A DNA stretch of 64,000 bases from Vagococcus elongatus (lineage in GTDB: Bacteria > Bacillota > Bacilli > Lactobacillales > Vagococcaceae). A model generated the notes under the pieces. It had not been told where the DNA came from. It saw only the letters and a list, made by a program, of their open reading frames with translations, and did not search any database. This document shows positions 8,010-15,980 of this stretch, piece by piece (within the stretch, counting starts at the first letter, position 1; each line of letters starts with the position of its first letter). Location of the stretch: contig NZ_NGKA01000006.1 of the NCBI RefSeq assembly GCF_003987645.1, positions 1 through 64,000 on the forward strand, given 5' to 3'. Both the position numbers and the translations under genes were made by a program.

Positions 8010-8948
8010 ATGATTTTAACAGTAACAATGAACCCGTCTGTGGATATTTCATATAAACTAGAGCAACTTAAAATCGATACGGTGAACAGATGTGAGAATT
8101 ATAGTAAAACGGCTGGAGGAAAAGGCCTGAATGTCACACGGGTGATTCATCAAATGGGACATCAAGTGACGGCTACCGGATTACTAGGCGGAGCCTTAGG
8201 CAGATACATCGAAGATAAGTTGAGCAGTGAAGGTATCGCTGGAAATTTTTATCCTATCAGCGGGGAAACGCGTAACTGTATCGCTATTTTGCATGACAAT
8301 GGGAAACAGACTGAAGTTTTAGAAAAAGGTCCTGTGATTTCAGCAGAAGAAGGGGCAGGATTTTTAAAACAATTTAGCCAACTGCTAGACGATGCTAATG
8401 TGGTCACCATTTCCGGCAGTTTGCCCGAAGGAATTTCTCCTGAAGTTTATATCGATATTATTAGAAAAACTCATGAAGCAGGGAAAAAAGTTATTTTGGA
8501 TACTTCTGGCAGTACCTTGGCAACAGTTTTAACTTCCGGCAATAAACCGTATGCCATCAAACCTAACTTGGAAGAAATTCAAGGTATCGTCCATGAGACA
8601 ATTGATGAAGATAACGTGGAAGACATCAAAGGGATATTATCCAATGAATTATTTGCAGACATTCCATTAATCGTAATTTCTTTAGGTGCTAAAGGGGCAT
8701 TTGTTAAATTTGAGGATGCCTATTATGATGTGGTTATTCCTAAAATCAAAGTTGTCAACCCAGTTGGCAGCGGTGATGCCTCAGTGGGTGGGCTGGCAAT
8801 AGGACTTTCAAAAGAGCTTGCCATTGAAGACATTCTGAAAACGTCAATGACTCTGGGAATGCTAAATACTATGGAAGAAAAGACAGGACATGTGAATCCG
8901 GTAAAATTTCAAGATATTTTCGATTTAATCAAGGTCACGAAAGTTTAA
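8010..8948 (+). CDS. lacC: Tagatose-6-phosphate kinase (PfkB family)
   Basis: This 312-residue kinase phosphorylates tagatose-6-phosphate at C1. It begins ILTVTMNPSVDIS, has the AGGKGLNVTR sugar-binding motif and the C-terminal ATP and anion-hole motif PVGSGDASVGG with the catalytic Asp. FruK-type 1-phosphofructokinases are close relatives, but the position behind agaS and lacD favours LacC. I start at the ATG at 8010 after TAGGAG; the upstream in-frame ATG at 7977 lies within lacD. Confidence 0.9.
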   Translation: MILTVTMNPSVDISYKLEQLKIDTVNRCENYSKTAGGKGLNVTRVIHQMGHQVTATGLLGGALGRYIEDKLSSEGIAGNFYPISGETRNCIAILHDNGKQTEVLEKGPVISAEEGAGFLKQFSQLLDDANVVTISGSLPEGISPEVYIDIIRKTHEAGKKVILDTSGSTLATVLTSGNKPYAIKPNLEEIQGIVHETIDEDNVEDIKGILSNELFADIPLIVISLGAKGAFVKFEDAYYDVVIPKIKVVNPVGSGDASVGGLAIGLSKELAIEDILKTSMTLGMLNTMEEKTGHVNPVKFQDIFDLIKVTKV

Positions 8949-9040
8949 AGATTTGCTGATTGCATTGTAGTTTGTGATGATTTAATGAGTTTTTTATCAA
9001 TACTATACCAGCAAAGAGATTTAGCATTATCTAATTCTGA

Positions 9041-9073
9041 AAAGTCGGAGCGAATTTTCGCTCCGACTTTTTT
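9041..9073 (+). terminator. Strong terminator closing the amino-sugar operon
   Basis: A 14-bp perfect stem (9041-9054 with 9057-9070; four-base effective loop), GC-rich in the middle, runs into T residues. Confidence 0.9.
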
Positions 9074-9102
9074 CAAACTAATAAGAAAGTATAAAATCAG
9101 AG

Positions 9103-9138
9103 ATAGAGAAAATGTTGAAATGACAATGTTTTCTCTAT
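9103..9138 (+). repeat. Inverted repeat upstream of the IS91-family transposase
   Basis: ATAGAGAAAA (9103-9112) pairs perfectly with TTTTCTCTAT (9129-9138), and the inner bases extend the stem with G-T pairs. It lies 35 bp before the transposase start. It may belong to one end of the element or limit transposase expression. Confidence 0.6.
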
Positions 9139-9172
9139 TTTTATTTCTCTTAAAAATTGGTAGAATATAGGT

Positions 9173-10492
9173 ATGAAGCAAAATATTTTACATGCTATTT
9201 TTTTCGATAAGTTCAATAACTGGAATGAATTTGTGGAAGAAAATAAAAAGCGTATAAGAAAAGTTGCTGTAAAGGAAGTAGAAAAATTTCGTGATTGTGG
9301 AGATATCACTAAAGGTTTTAAATTGTTTGTTTGTGAGGGATGCCATGATACTAAGTTAGTCCCTTTTAGGTGTAAAGGAAGATTTTGCCCGACCTGTTCG
9401 GTCGGAGAAAGTCAAAAGTGGAGTGAATTACTAGATCAAGATCTTTATCATGTCATCCATCGCCATGTCATCTTCACCATTGATGAAGGCCTGCGAACCA
9501 TCTTCTTAAAATATCATCGAGAAAAATTGTTGAAAGGTCTAATGGACGAAGCGGCAGGCATCATGTTGTCCTACTTTAAAAAGAAGCGGATTCAGCCGGG
9601 GATTATCGCTGCTCTTCATACCTTTGGTTCACAGCTTGAATTCAACCCTCATGTCCATATGGTGGTTACAATGGGAGGTGTGACGAAAGATGGACGTTGG
9701 GAAACCTATGATTATCTTCCCTATGCCATGTTACGAAAGTACTGGCAAAATGCGGTCTTAAAGTTGATCCGCCGCGTGTTGAATCGGAGAGAGAAAAGAG
9801 ACGTTCAACATTTACTTCAAAATGCGTATAAAAAGAATGCAGATGGTTTTTATGTTCATGCTCCCAAAAGGAGCAGAACTAAGTTAAAAGGGCTACTTCT
9901 CTATATTAGTCGTTATATGAATCGTGGGCCTATTGCGGTGAACAGGATCCGAATGTATGACGGGGAAACTGTCATGTTTACTTATCATGATAAGCGGACA
10001 AATACTAAAGAAACCAAAATAATGGGGACCAAAGAGTTTATAGGGGCTCTTATTCGGCATATTCCTGATGAGCAATTTAAAATGATTCGCAGGTACGGCG
10101 TTTATAGCCGTCGAATAAAGACTCTTAAGAAAAAAATGCTGGAGATCTATCAGGAAAAGGTGGAAAAACTTTTAGTGAATGCCCAAAAGCTAATAAGAAC
10201 GAAAACATGGGATAAAAGAATAGACGAAATTTTTGGAGAAAATCCTTTGAAATGTTCCTGTTGTGGCAACTATTACGAGTACATGGGGATGAGTGTGTCC
10301 CAAAAGGGACACCTGACAATCAAATATGCGAAGAATAAGGATGCCAGACGTTATATGGAGGAGGAAATTGCGAAAATTGAAAAAGAAACGTTCAGGAATA
10401 AGCAAAAACAAGCAAAAGAAGAAATATTTGAAACAGTTCGCTTCGACTGGGAAAAGCAGTGTCAACTATATCTGTCTAAAGTGTGGGATTGA
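9173..10492 (+). CDS. IS91-family (HUH, Y-type) transposase
   Basis: This 439-residue protein is a single-strand transposase of the IS91 type. It has an N-terminal zinc-binding domain (VCEGCHDTKLVPFRCKGRFCPTC, residues about 53-77, written here only as a pattern of paired cysteines), the HUH metal motif in FNPHVHMVV (about 158-166) and the tyrosine segment YISRYMNRGPIA (about 244-255) that supplies the nucleophile(s). A C-terminal CSCCG cysteine cluster follows near 358. The gene appears intact. IS91 elements lack terminal inverted repeats and move by rolling circle, so the borders are not visible; likely limits are the hairpins at 9103 and 10682. Confidence 0.88.
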   Translation: MKQNILHAIFFDKFNNWNEFVEENKKRIRKVAVKEVEKFRDCGDITKGFKLFVCEGCHDTKLVPFRCKGRFCPTCSVGESQKWSELLDQDLYHVIHRHVIFTIDEGLRTIFLKYHREKLLKGLMDEAAGIMLSYFKKKRIQPGIIAALHTFGSQLEFNPHVHMVVTMGGVTKDGRWETYDYLPYAMLRKYWQNAVLKLIRRVLNRREKRDVQHLLQNAYKKNADGFYVHAPKRSRTKLKGLLLYISRYMNRGPIAVNRIRMYDGETVMFTYHDKRTNTKETKIMGTKEFIGALIRHIPDEQFKMIRRYGVYSRRIKTLKKKMLEIYQEKVEKLLVNAQKLIRTKTWDKRIDEIFGENPLKCSCCGNYYEYMGMSVSQKGHLTIKYAKNKDARRYMEEEIAKIEKETFRNKQKQAKEEIFETVRFDWEKQCQLYLSKVWD

Positions 10493-10658
10493 GGAGGAAA
10501 TTCCCAAAGATGTGGTAGAACTTATACCACTATTCGACGAAGGAGCAGATCCACTTACAGCGCCACAGTTTACTTGCGAGAAATGTGGTGGAGAAATGTA
10601 TCCAGAATACTATAAAAATCCAATGGGAATTGAATTTAGAATGTCAGATGTTAGATAA
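10428..10658 (+). CDS. Small zinc-ribbon ORF overlapping the transposase end
   Basis: A second frame, offset from the transposase, encodes a convincing small protein: YICLKCGIEEEIPKDV, then CEKCGGEMYPEYY, giving two CxxC knuckles of a zinc ribbon about 31 residues apart. It overlaps the last 65 bp of the transposase gene. No ATG with a ribosome site lies at a sensible place; TTG at 10428, 8 bp after AAAGAAG, gives 76 residues. It may be an accessory ORF of the element, or the 3' remnant of a gene into which the element inserted. No function can be assigned. Confidence 0.5.
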   Translation: MKQFASTGKSSVNYICLKCGIEEEIPKDVVELIPLFDEGADPLTAPQFTCEKCGGEMYPEYYKNPMGIEFRMSDVR

Positions 10659-10681
10659 TAGTGAACGCTATATGAAAGAGG

Positions 10682-10706
10682 CCTCAGGCATTTGCCTGAG
10701 GTTTTC
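10682..10706 (+). terminator. Hairpin terminator at the right end of the IS91-like unit
   Basis: CCTCAGGC-ATTT-GCCTGAGG (10682-10701) followed by TTTT. It ends the transposase/zinc-ribbon transcript and could be part of the element's rolling-circle origin. Confidence 0.8.
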
Positions 10707-10841
10707 TTATTTGTTGGAAGAATTTTTGACTAGATAAGGGAAGTCGGGTTTCTTTGAGAATGAAGTAGTGATGATAGAGAGTTGATATTTTAACTATTGA
10801 GTCATTTGATAATTTATTTCTCCCCAGTGTATAAACAAATT

Positions 10842-10850
10842 TGTTATAAT
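10842..10850 (+). promoter_or_regulatory. Extended -10 promoter of the DUF1054 gene
   Basis: TGTTATAAT is a consensus extended -10 element; no good -35 is present. The remaining gap from 10707 holds nothing recognisable. Confidence 0.55.
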
Positions 10851-10938
10851 TACTAGAGTAAGAGTGTTCATTTCTGGATTCAATGAATTCAGAATTAAAA
10901 AATGTAAAATATATATTATTCAGAAGGAGTATAAATCA

Positions 10939-11550
10939 ATGTTCTCTGAAAAAAGTTTCGATGTATTTGAGATTCCAGGACTTGAAGAGCGGATGGCGGC
11001 GATTAGAGCAGAAATACAGCCTAAATTTCAAGAATTGGATGATTATTTTATTGAGGAGTTAGAACCCCTATTGGGTGAAAAATTAATGCTGCATATTGCA
11101 CAACACCGTCGCCGAACAACTCATGCACCTGAGAGCACGTGGAGTGCCATGGGAGGAAATAAACGGGGCTATAAAAAGTTTCCTCATTTTCAGCTGACGA
11201 TCAACAATCAATATATTGGTATGTGGTTGAGTTTTATTGATAATCCCGAGTTTGAAAAAGAAATGGCTCAGTTTTTTTTAGAGAATCAAGACTCTTTCAA
11301 AAATCTATCTGAAGATTTTGTTGTTTCTTTGGATCATACGAAAGAAACGATAGAAAGATTAGAAAAAGTGGATTTGGAAAAAGCTCTGATTCGCTGGCGT
11401 GACGTGAAAAAAGGGGAGTTTATGATTGGTCGTATCATCAAAAAGGAAGATAAAATCTTAAAAGATCATGAAGCTTCCAGAAAATATATGCTTGAAACTT
11501 ACCAGCAACTTGTGCCATTTTATCAAGCAGCTTTTTTGGTAAGAGAATAA
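10939..11550 (+). CDS. DUF1054 / UPF0637 family protein (YktB-like)
   Basis: This 203-residue soluble protein matches the DUF1054 family found across Firmicutes (Bacillus YktB). Recognisable segments are HIAQHRRRTTHAPESTW and the central MWLSFIDNPEFE. No enzymatic role is established for the family. I start at 10939 (MFSEKSFDVF) after AGAAGGAG; the longer frame to 10864 lacks a ribosome site. It is monocistronic, with its own promoter and a bidirectional terminator behind. Confidence 0.85.
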   Translation: MFSEKSFDVFEIPGLEERMAAIRAEIQPKFQELDDYFIEELEPLLGEKLMLHIAQHRRRTTHAPESTWSAMGGNKRGYKKFPHFQLTINNQYIGMWLSFIDNPEFEKEMAQFFLENQDSFKNLSEDFVVSLDHTKETIERLEKVDLEKALIRWRDVKKGEFMIGRIIKKEDKILKDHEASRKYMLETYQQLVPFYQAAFLVRE

Positions 11551-11724
11551 ATTTGTTATTTTATAACCTTGATAAATCAAATTATTTCTTCTAAATATAC
11601 ATTTTTATATTGGTTGCCGATATAAAACTTTAGAAACTTTAGATTTTTTAAAGCTTTCGGTCGGAATTCCCTAACATCCTTTGAATGATGAGGGTTTGCT
11701 AGATAAATGTGGAAAAGTAATAAT

Positions 11725-11760
11725 AAAAAACTTATCTGAAAATTTTCAGATAAGTTTTTT
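11725..11760. terminator. Bidirectional terminator between the DUF1054 gene and brnQ
   Basis: An 18-bp perfect palindrome arm (11725-11742 with 11743-11760) has A6 at one side and T6 at the other, so it can serve the convergent genes on both strands. The rest of the 11551-11861 gap is AT-rich without a gene. Confidence 0.85.
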
Positions 11761-11861
11761 AATATAAATATCAAAAGAATATTGTATGGATTAAAAAGTA
11801 CAATTTAAGCTGATAAAACGTTATTTTAAAAACAAAAAATGAATCCAACTTCATTTCCAAT

Positions 11862-13226
11862 TTAATTATGGGACGGCTTTGGTGGGATCAGACTCCAAAG
11901 AATCCCAATAACCACCCCTATCAATGAAGGCACTATCCAGCCCATACTGATTTCAGAGAAGGGCAGAAGATTATCAACTGTTTGTGTCAGACTAAGCAGC
12001 AGTTTGGCTAGGATGTGTTCGCTATTATTGATCCATGAGAATGCTCTTAAACCATCAAAGACGGCAGCGATACCAGTAAATAACATCGTCACTTGCATGA
12101 TAATCTGCTTATTTTTGAATAAAGGTGAAATAAAGGCCAAAACAATCAAGACGATTGCTAACGGATAAAGGAACATCAATACCGGAATTGAAAATTCAAT
12201 GATTGATGATAGGCCAATATTTGCAATTAGAGCGCCAGTCAAGCTGAACAAATGAACAAAGTTTAAATAGCTGATTTTAGGAAATAATTGATGAAAAGTT
12301 TCACTGCAAGCGGTAATCAGACCTATGGCTGTTTTTAAACAGGCGAGTGTGACGATGATTGCCAGCAGGATAGTGCCAAATGAACCAAAATAAAAATTGG
12401 CAATCTGTGTCAATGCTTGTCCGCCATTTTCTGCAATATCAAGCTTTCCTAAGCTCATGGCACCAATCAAAGCCAAGCTCCCATAGATGATACTCATCAA
12501 AATAATCGTGACAATACCTGATTTTAATGTATCGATGGCAATTTTTTGGGGAGAGTTCACACCGAGACTTTTAATCGCTTGGACTACAATAATTCCAAAA
12601 GCTAATGAAGCCAAGATATCCATCGTATTATAGCCTTCTAAAAATCCAGTCATAAAGGCTTGAGTGGCGTAATTTTCTTGAGGAATTCCATGATTAATTG
12701 TTCCCATAGGCGAAATAAAGGCACTGATGATCAAAATCGACAAAAAAATTAAAAACAAAGGGTTTAAAATTTTTCCAATCCACAGCATGATTTTAGAAGG
12801 TCTCAGAGCAAATAACCAAGCTAGGATGAAAAAAGCTGCTGTAAAAATTAATAGTCCTAAAGACCACCATTTTTCAGAGATAAATGGAGTCAACCCGATT
12901 TCAAAAGAGACGGTTGCCGTTCTGGGTAAGGCGAAAAAAGGACCAATTGTCAAATAGAGAGCAATAGTGAAAAAGGCGGCAAACTTTGGGGATACTTTGG
13001 AAGCCAAGTCATAAAGTCCCGTACTTTTTGAAAAACCGATAGCCATCACGCCTAAAAATGGTAATCCCACACCGGTGATGATAAATCCAATCATTGCAGG
13101 GATAGTGTTTTTTCCAGCTAGTTGACCCATGGATACTGGAAAAATCAGATTTCCCGCACCGAAAAAAAGGCCGAAAAGCATAGAACCCACGGCGAGGTAA
13201 GATGCCAGGGAAAGTTTTTGTTTCAT
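11862..13226 (-). CDS. brnQ: Branched-chain amino acid:cation symporter, BrnQ (LIVCS family)
   Basis: This 454-residue membrane protein has about 12 hydrophobic segments and the family N-terminus SMLFGLFFGAGNLIFPVSMGQ. It imports leucine, isoleucine and valine with sodium or protons. A GGAGG site lies before the ATG. It is alone on the minus strand between a bidirectional terminator and the divergent tetR-efrAB locus. Confidence 0.95.
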   Translation of the reverse strand: MKQKLSLASYLAVGSMLFGLFFGAGNLIFPVSMGQLAGKNTIPAMIGFIITGVGLPFLGVMAIGFSKSTGLYDLASKVSPKFAAFFTIALYLTIGPFFALPRTATVSFEIGLTPFISEKWWSLGLLIFTAAFFILAWLFALRPSKIMLWIGKILNPLFLIFLSILIISAFISPMGTINHGIPQENYATQAFMTGFLEGYNTMDILASLAFGIIVVQAIKSLGVNSPQKIAIDTLKSGIVTIILMSIIYGSLALIGAMSLGKLDIAENGGQALTQIANFYFGSFGTILLAIIVTLACLKTAIGLITACSETFHQLFPKISYLNFVHLFSLTGALIANIGLSSIIEFSIPVLMFLYPLAIVLIVLAFISPLFKNKQIIMQVTMLFTGIAAVFDGLRAFSWINNSEHILAKLLLSLTQTVDNLLPFSEISMGWIVPSLIGVVIGILWSLIPPKPSHN

Positions 13227-13517
13227 TAGTTTTCCTCCGTGTGTAAAAATTTTTTAGAAAGTTGTTAATCTTGTTAGTGAATAAGACGAGTTTTTCTGCT
13301 CACCAAGCCTACTAAACTTTAAACCGAACACAAAAATAATATATAGCAGCAAATCATAATGCTCAAAAAATCAATAAGAATTCTAATTCTAAGAAGTTCT
13401 TTAGAATGCCAGAATAAAAAATGTATGATTAACTTTTATAAAATCCATCCACTCTAAGAATACGTTGAAAAAAACAATTTTTCAACATTTTCAAGAAAAT
13501 AAAATGAAACAAATGAC

Positions 13518-13559
13518 TTGCAATATGACATGATGTCATATAAAATGACAATGTGTCAT
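13518..13559 (+). promoter_or_regulatory. tetR-efrAB promoter overlaid by two palindromic operators
   Basis: TTGCAA (13518-13523) and TAAAAT (13541-13546) with a 17-bp spacer form the promoter. A 9-1-9 perfect palindrome, ATATGACAT-G-ATGTCATAT (13523-13541), fills the spacer, and a second, ATGACA-ATG-TGTCAT (13545-13559), covers the -10 region. Such twin sites fit autorepression by the TetR protein. The remaining 13227-13517 interval holds the brnQ upstream region and no gene. Confidence 0.8.
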
Positions 13560-13577
13560 AAATAGGAGGTGTGAATA

Positions 13578-14258
13578 ATGCCAACGGAAACTTTTTTTCG
13601 TTTGCCTGAAGAAAAAAAAGCGAGAATACTGGCTGCTGCTAAGGAAGAATTTTCGGTTCATTCGATTCGAGAAGCTTCTATCTCTAATATTATTAAACTT
13701 GCGGACATACCTAGAGGAAGTTTTTATCAATACTTTGATGGCATGGAAGACTTGTATCTCTATTTTTTTGATTTTTTGAGAAGAAATAGCATGGAGACTT
13801 TTTCCCATCTTTTGGATGAGACTAAAGGGGATTTATTTGAATCTTATTCGCAATATTTTGAAATTCTTATCCATGAAGTGATGGAGGGAGAGTATGTAGG
13901 TTATTTTCGCCAGTTGTTTCTGAATATGGATAATCATGTTGTGCGTCATGTGTCAAAAGGATTTAATGTCAGAACGCACCGGTATCCAAAAGGGATGGAA
14001 CAATTTTCTGTTAAACAAAAAGGTCCGGGCAGAATTACCCTTAAAGATTTAGACACAACCAATTTGCGTATCAAGTCAGACGAAGAATTAAAAGAATTAG
14101 TGCATTTGATTTTGCACATTTTATTTTCTACAATCGTACAGGCTTATCGTAAAGAAAAATTACCTCCTAAACAACGAGTCGATGAGGCGATTATGGAATT
14201 TGATCGCAAACTAGACTGGTTAAAAAATGGAGTAGAAATCAACGGGGAGGTTGACTAG
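13578..14258 (+). CDS. TetR/AcrR-family repressor of the adjacent ABC exporter
   Basis: This 226-residue regulator has an N-terminal helix-turn-helix (about 10-55, with REASISNIIKLADIPRGSFYQYF) and a variable ligand-binding C-terminal domain. An AGGAGG site precedes the ATG. Its stop codon abuts the start of the first ABC gene, so the three genes form one operon. It most likely represses the operon through the TGACAT palindromes upstream and is released by an exported compound. Confidence 0.9.
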   Translation: MPTETFFRLPEEKKARILAAAKEEFSVHSIREASISNIIKLADIPRGSFYQYFDGMEDLYLYFFDFLRRNSMETFSHLLDETKGDLFESYSQYFEILIHEVMEGEYVGYFRQLFLNMDNHVVRHVSKGFNVRTHRYPKGMEQFSVKQKGPGRITLKDLDTTNLRIKSDEELKELVHLILHILFSTIVQAYRKEKLPPKQRVDEAIMEFDRKLDWLKNGVEINGEVD

Positions 14259-15980
14259 ATGTTAAAAATTTTAAAGAAGATGTCGCCTTGGTCAGCGGTA
14301 GGTGCTATTTTATTTATGATCGTTCAAGTGATTAGCGATCTGTACCTGCCTACACTTACATCAGATATTATCAATAATGGTGTAGCAACAGGAGACATCG
14401 ACTACATTTGGAAAATTGGTTTTATTATGATTGGTGTGTCGGTTATCAGTATCATCGCTGCTGTGGGAAATACTTTTTTTGCTGTTCGTGAGGCGCAAAC
14501 AGTGGGGAAAGAATTACGTTCCTCTATTTATCAAAAAGTCGAATACTCAACAAATGAACAGTTTGACAAATTTGGTACAGCTTCCTTGATAACGCGGACA
14601 ACCAATGACGTGAACCAAATTCAAATGGTTTCTCAAATGGTTTTGAGAATCATGATTAATGCACCGATTACGCTACTTGGTGCAAGTTTTTTAGCTTATC
14701 AGAAAGATGCTGAGCTAACAAAAATATTTTTATTTGTGTTGCCGATATTAATTGTATTTATTGCTATCATTTTATTCTTTGCGGTTCCTTTGTTTAGTTC
14801 ACTGCAAAAAAAGACGGATAAATTGAACTTGGTTTTCCGTGAAGGACTGACAGGTATCCGAGTGATACGGGCATTTAACCGGTCTAATTATGAAGCAAAA
14901 CGTTTTGATAAGGCAAATAAAGATTATGTCAACACCGCTATTAAAGTATTTTCGATTATTTCGTTGATGATTCCGGTAGTGACCTTGATTATGAGTGGTA
15001 CAAATATCGGTATCGTCTGGGTGGGCGGTCATTATATTGCAGAAGGTAATTTAGAAATAGGGAATCTTTTGGCGTTTATGACGTATGCAACACAAATTTT
15101 GATGAGTTTTATGATGATGACCATGATTTTTGTTTTTATTCCAAGAGGTCAGGCATCTGCTAAACGTATCAACGAAGTCTTAGAATCTGTTCCTGAAATA
15201 GTCGATCCGACTTCTTCGGAAAGTTTTTCTGATACTGAAGCGTCTTCTCTGACGTTTGATCATATCAATTATCGTTATGCAGGGGCCGAAAAGCTTGCGT
15301 TGCATGATGTTCACTTCAATGTAACTCAAGGGCAGACAGTGGCTATCATCGGGGGGACCGGCTCAGGGAAAACCACACTGGTGAATCTGATTCCAAGGTT
15401 TTATAATGTGGAATCGGGCAAGATACTCGTAGACGGGCATGATATTACCAAGGTCCGGCAAAAAGATTTACGAGATCGTATCGGCTTTGTGCCTCAGCAA
15501 GCGAAATTGTTTGTAGGAACGATCCGGGAAAATATGCAATACGGAAAAGAAGATGCCACAGACGAGGAAATTTGGCATGCTCTAGAAATAGCACAGGCTA
15601 AAACCTTTGTGGAAGGATTAGAAGAAGGTTTGGACAGCAAAGTTGAGCAAAATGGTTCTAACTTTTCTGGGGGGCAACGTCAAAGATTGTGTATCGCCAG
15701 AGCGTTAGTAAAAAAATCAAGTGTCTATGTTTTTGATGATTCATTCTCTGCATTGGATTTTAAGACCGATAAGCTGCTGCGGCAGGCGTTATTACAGGAA
15801 ATCACAGAATCAGTTGTGGTAATCGTGGCACAGCGAATCAGTACGGTGGTTGATGCGGATTTGATTTTAGTGATCGATGACGGCCGTATCGTTGGTCAAG
15901 GGACTCACGAAGAGCTTAAAGAAACTAATCAAACCTATCGTGAAATCATAGAATCCCAGTTGAGAGAGGAGGAAATCTAA
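14259..15980 (+). CDS. efrA: Heterodimeric ABC multidrug exporter, EfrA-like subunit
   Basis: This 573-residue half-transporter has six membrane segments (about 1-300) and a C-terminal ATPase domain with Walker A GGTGSGKTT, signature FSGGQRQR and Walker B VYVFDDSFSALD. The residue after the Walker B Asp is Asp rather than the catalytic Glu, so this protein supplies the degenerate ATP site typical of heterodimeric exporters. The next gene overlaps by 1 bp and encodes the partner. Best match by layout and sequence style is enterococcal EfrAB, which exports drugs and dyes; LmrCD is the lactococcal equivalent. Confidence 0.85.
   Translation: MLKILKKMSPWSAVGAILFMIVQVISDLYLPTLTSDIINNGVATGDIDYIWKIGFIMIGVSVISIIAAVGNTFFAVREAQTVGKELRSSIYQKVEYSTNEQFDKFGTASLITRTTNDVNQIQMVSQMVLRIMINAPITLLGASFLAYQKDAELTKIFLFVLPILIVFIAIILFFAVPLFSSLQKKTDKLNLVFREGLTGIRVIRAFNRSNYEAKRFDKANKDYVNTAIKVFSIISLMIPVVTLIMSGTNIGIVWVGGHYIAEGNLEIGNLLAFMTYATQILMSFMMMTMIFVFIPRGQASAKRINEVLESVPEIVDPTSSESFSDTEASSLTFDHINYRYAGAEKLALHDVHFNVTQGQTVAIIGGTGSGKTTLVNLIPRFYNVESGKILVDGHDITKVRQKDLRDRIGFVPQQAKLFVGTIRENMQYGKEDATDEEIWHALEIAQAKTFVEGLEEGLDSKVEQNGSNFSGGQRQRLCIARALVKKSSVYVFDDSFSALDFKTDKLLRQALLQEITESVVVIVAQRISTVVDADLILVIDDGRIVGQGTHEELKETNQTYREIIESQLREEEI

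Noticed and set aside
8985-9170. Short open frames on both strands between lacC and the transposase
   Set aside because: They cover the terminator and the 9103 hairpin, have no ribosome site and no recognisable protein.
10326-10427. ATG-started extension of the zinc-ribbon ORF into the transposase
   Set aside because: This part is only a lysine/arginine-rich shadow of the transposase C-terminus; the plausible protein begins around 10428.
12727-12957. Plus-strand open frame within brnQ
   Set aside because: Antisense shadow of a clear transporter gene; lysine-rich with no ribosome site.
13380-13500. CodY-like boxes upstream of brnQ (ATTTTC-AA-GAAAAT and AATTCTAAGAAGTT)
   Set aside because: Each differs from AATTTTCWGAAAATT by spacing or about five bases; in such AT-rich DNA this is weak evidence.
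13227-13577. Possible T-box riboswitch before brnQ
   Set aside because: No T-box sequence (AGGGTGGNACCGCG) or antiterminator pair was found on the minus strand.
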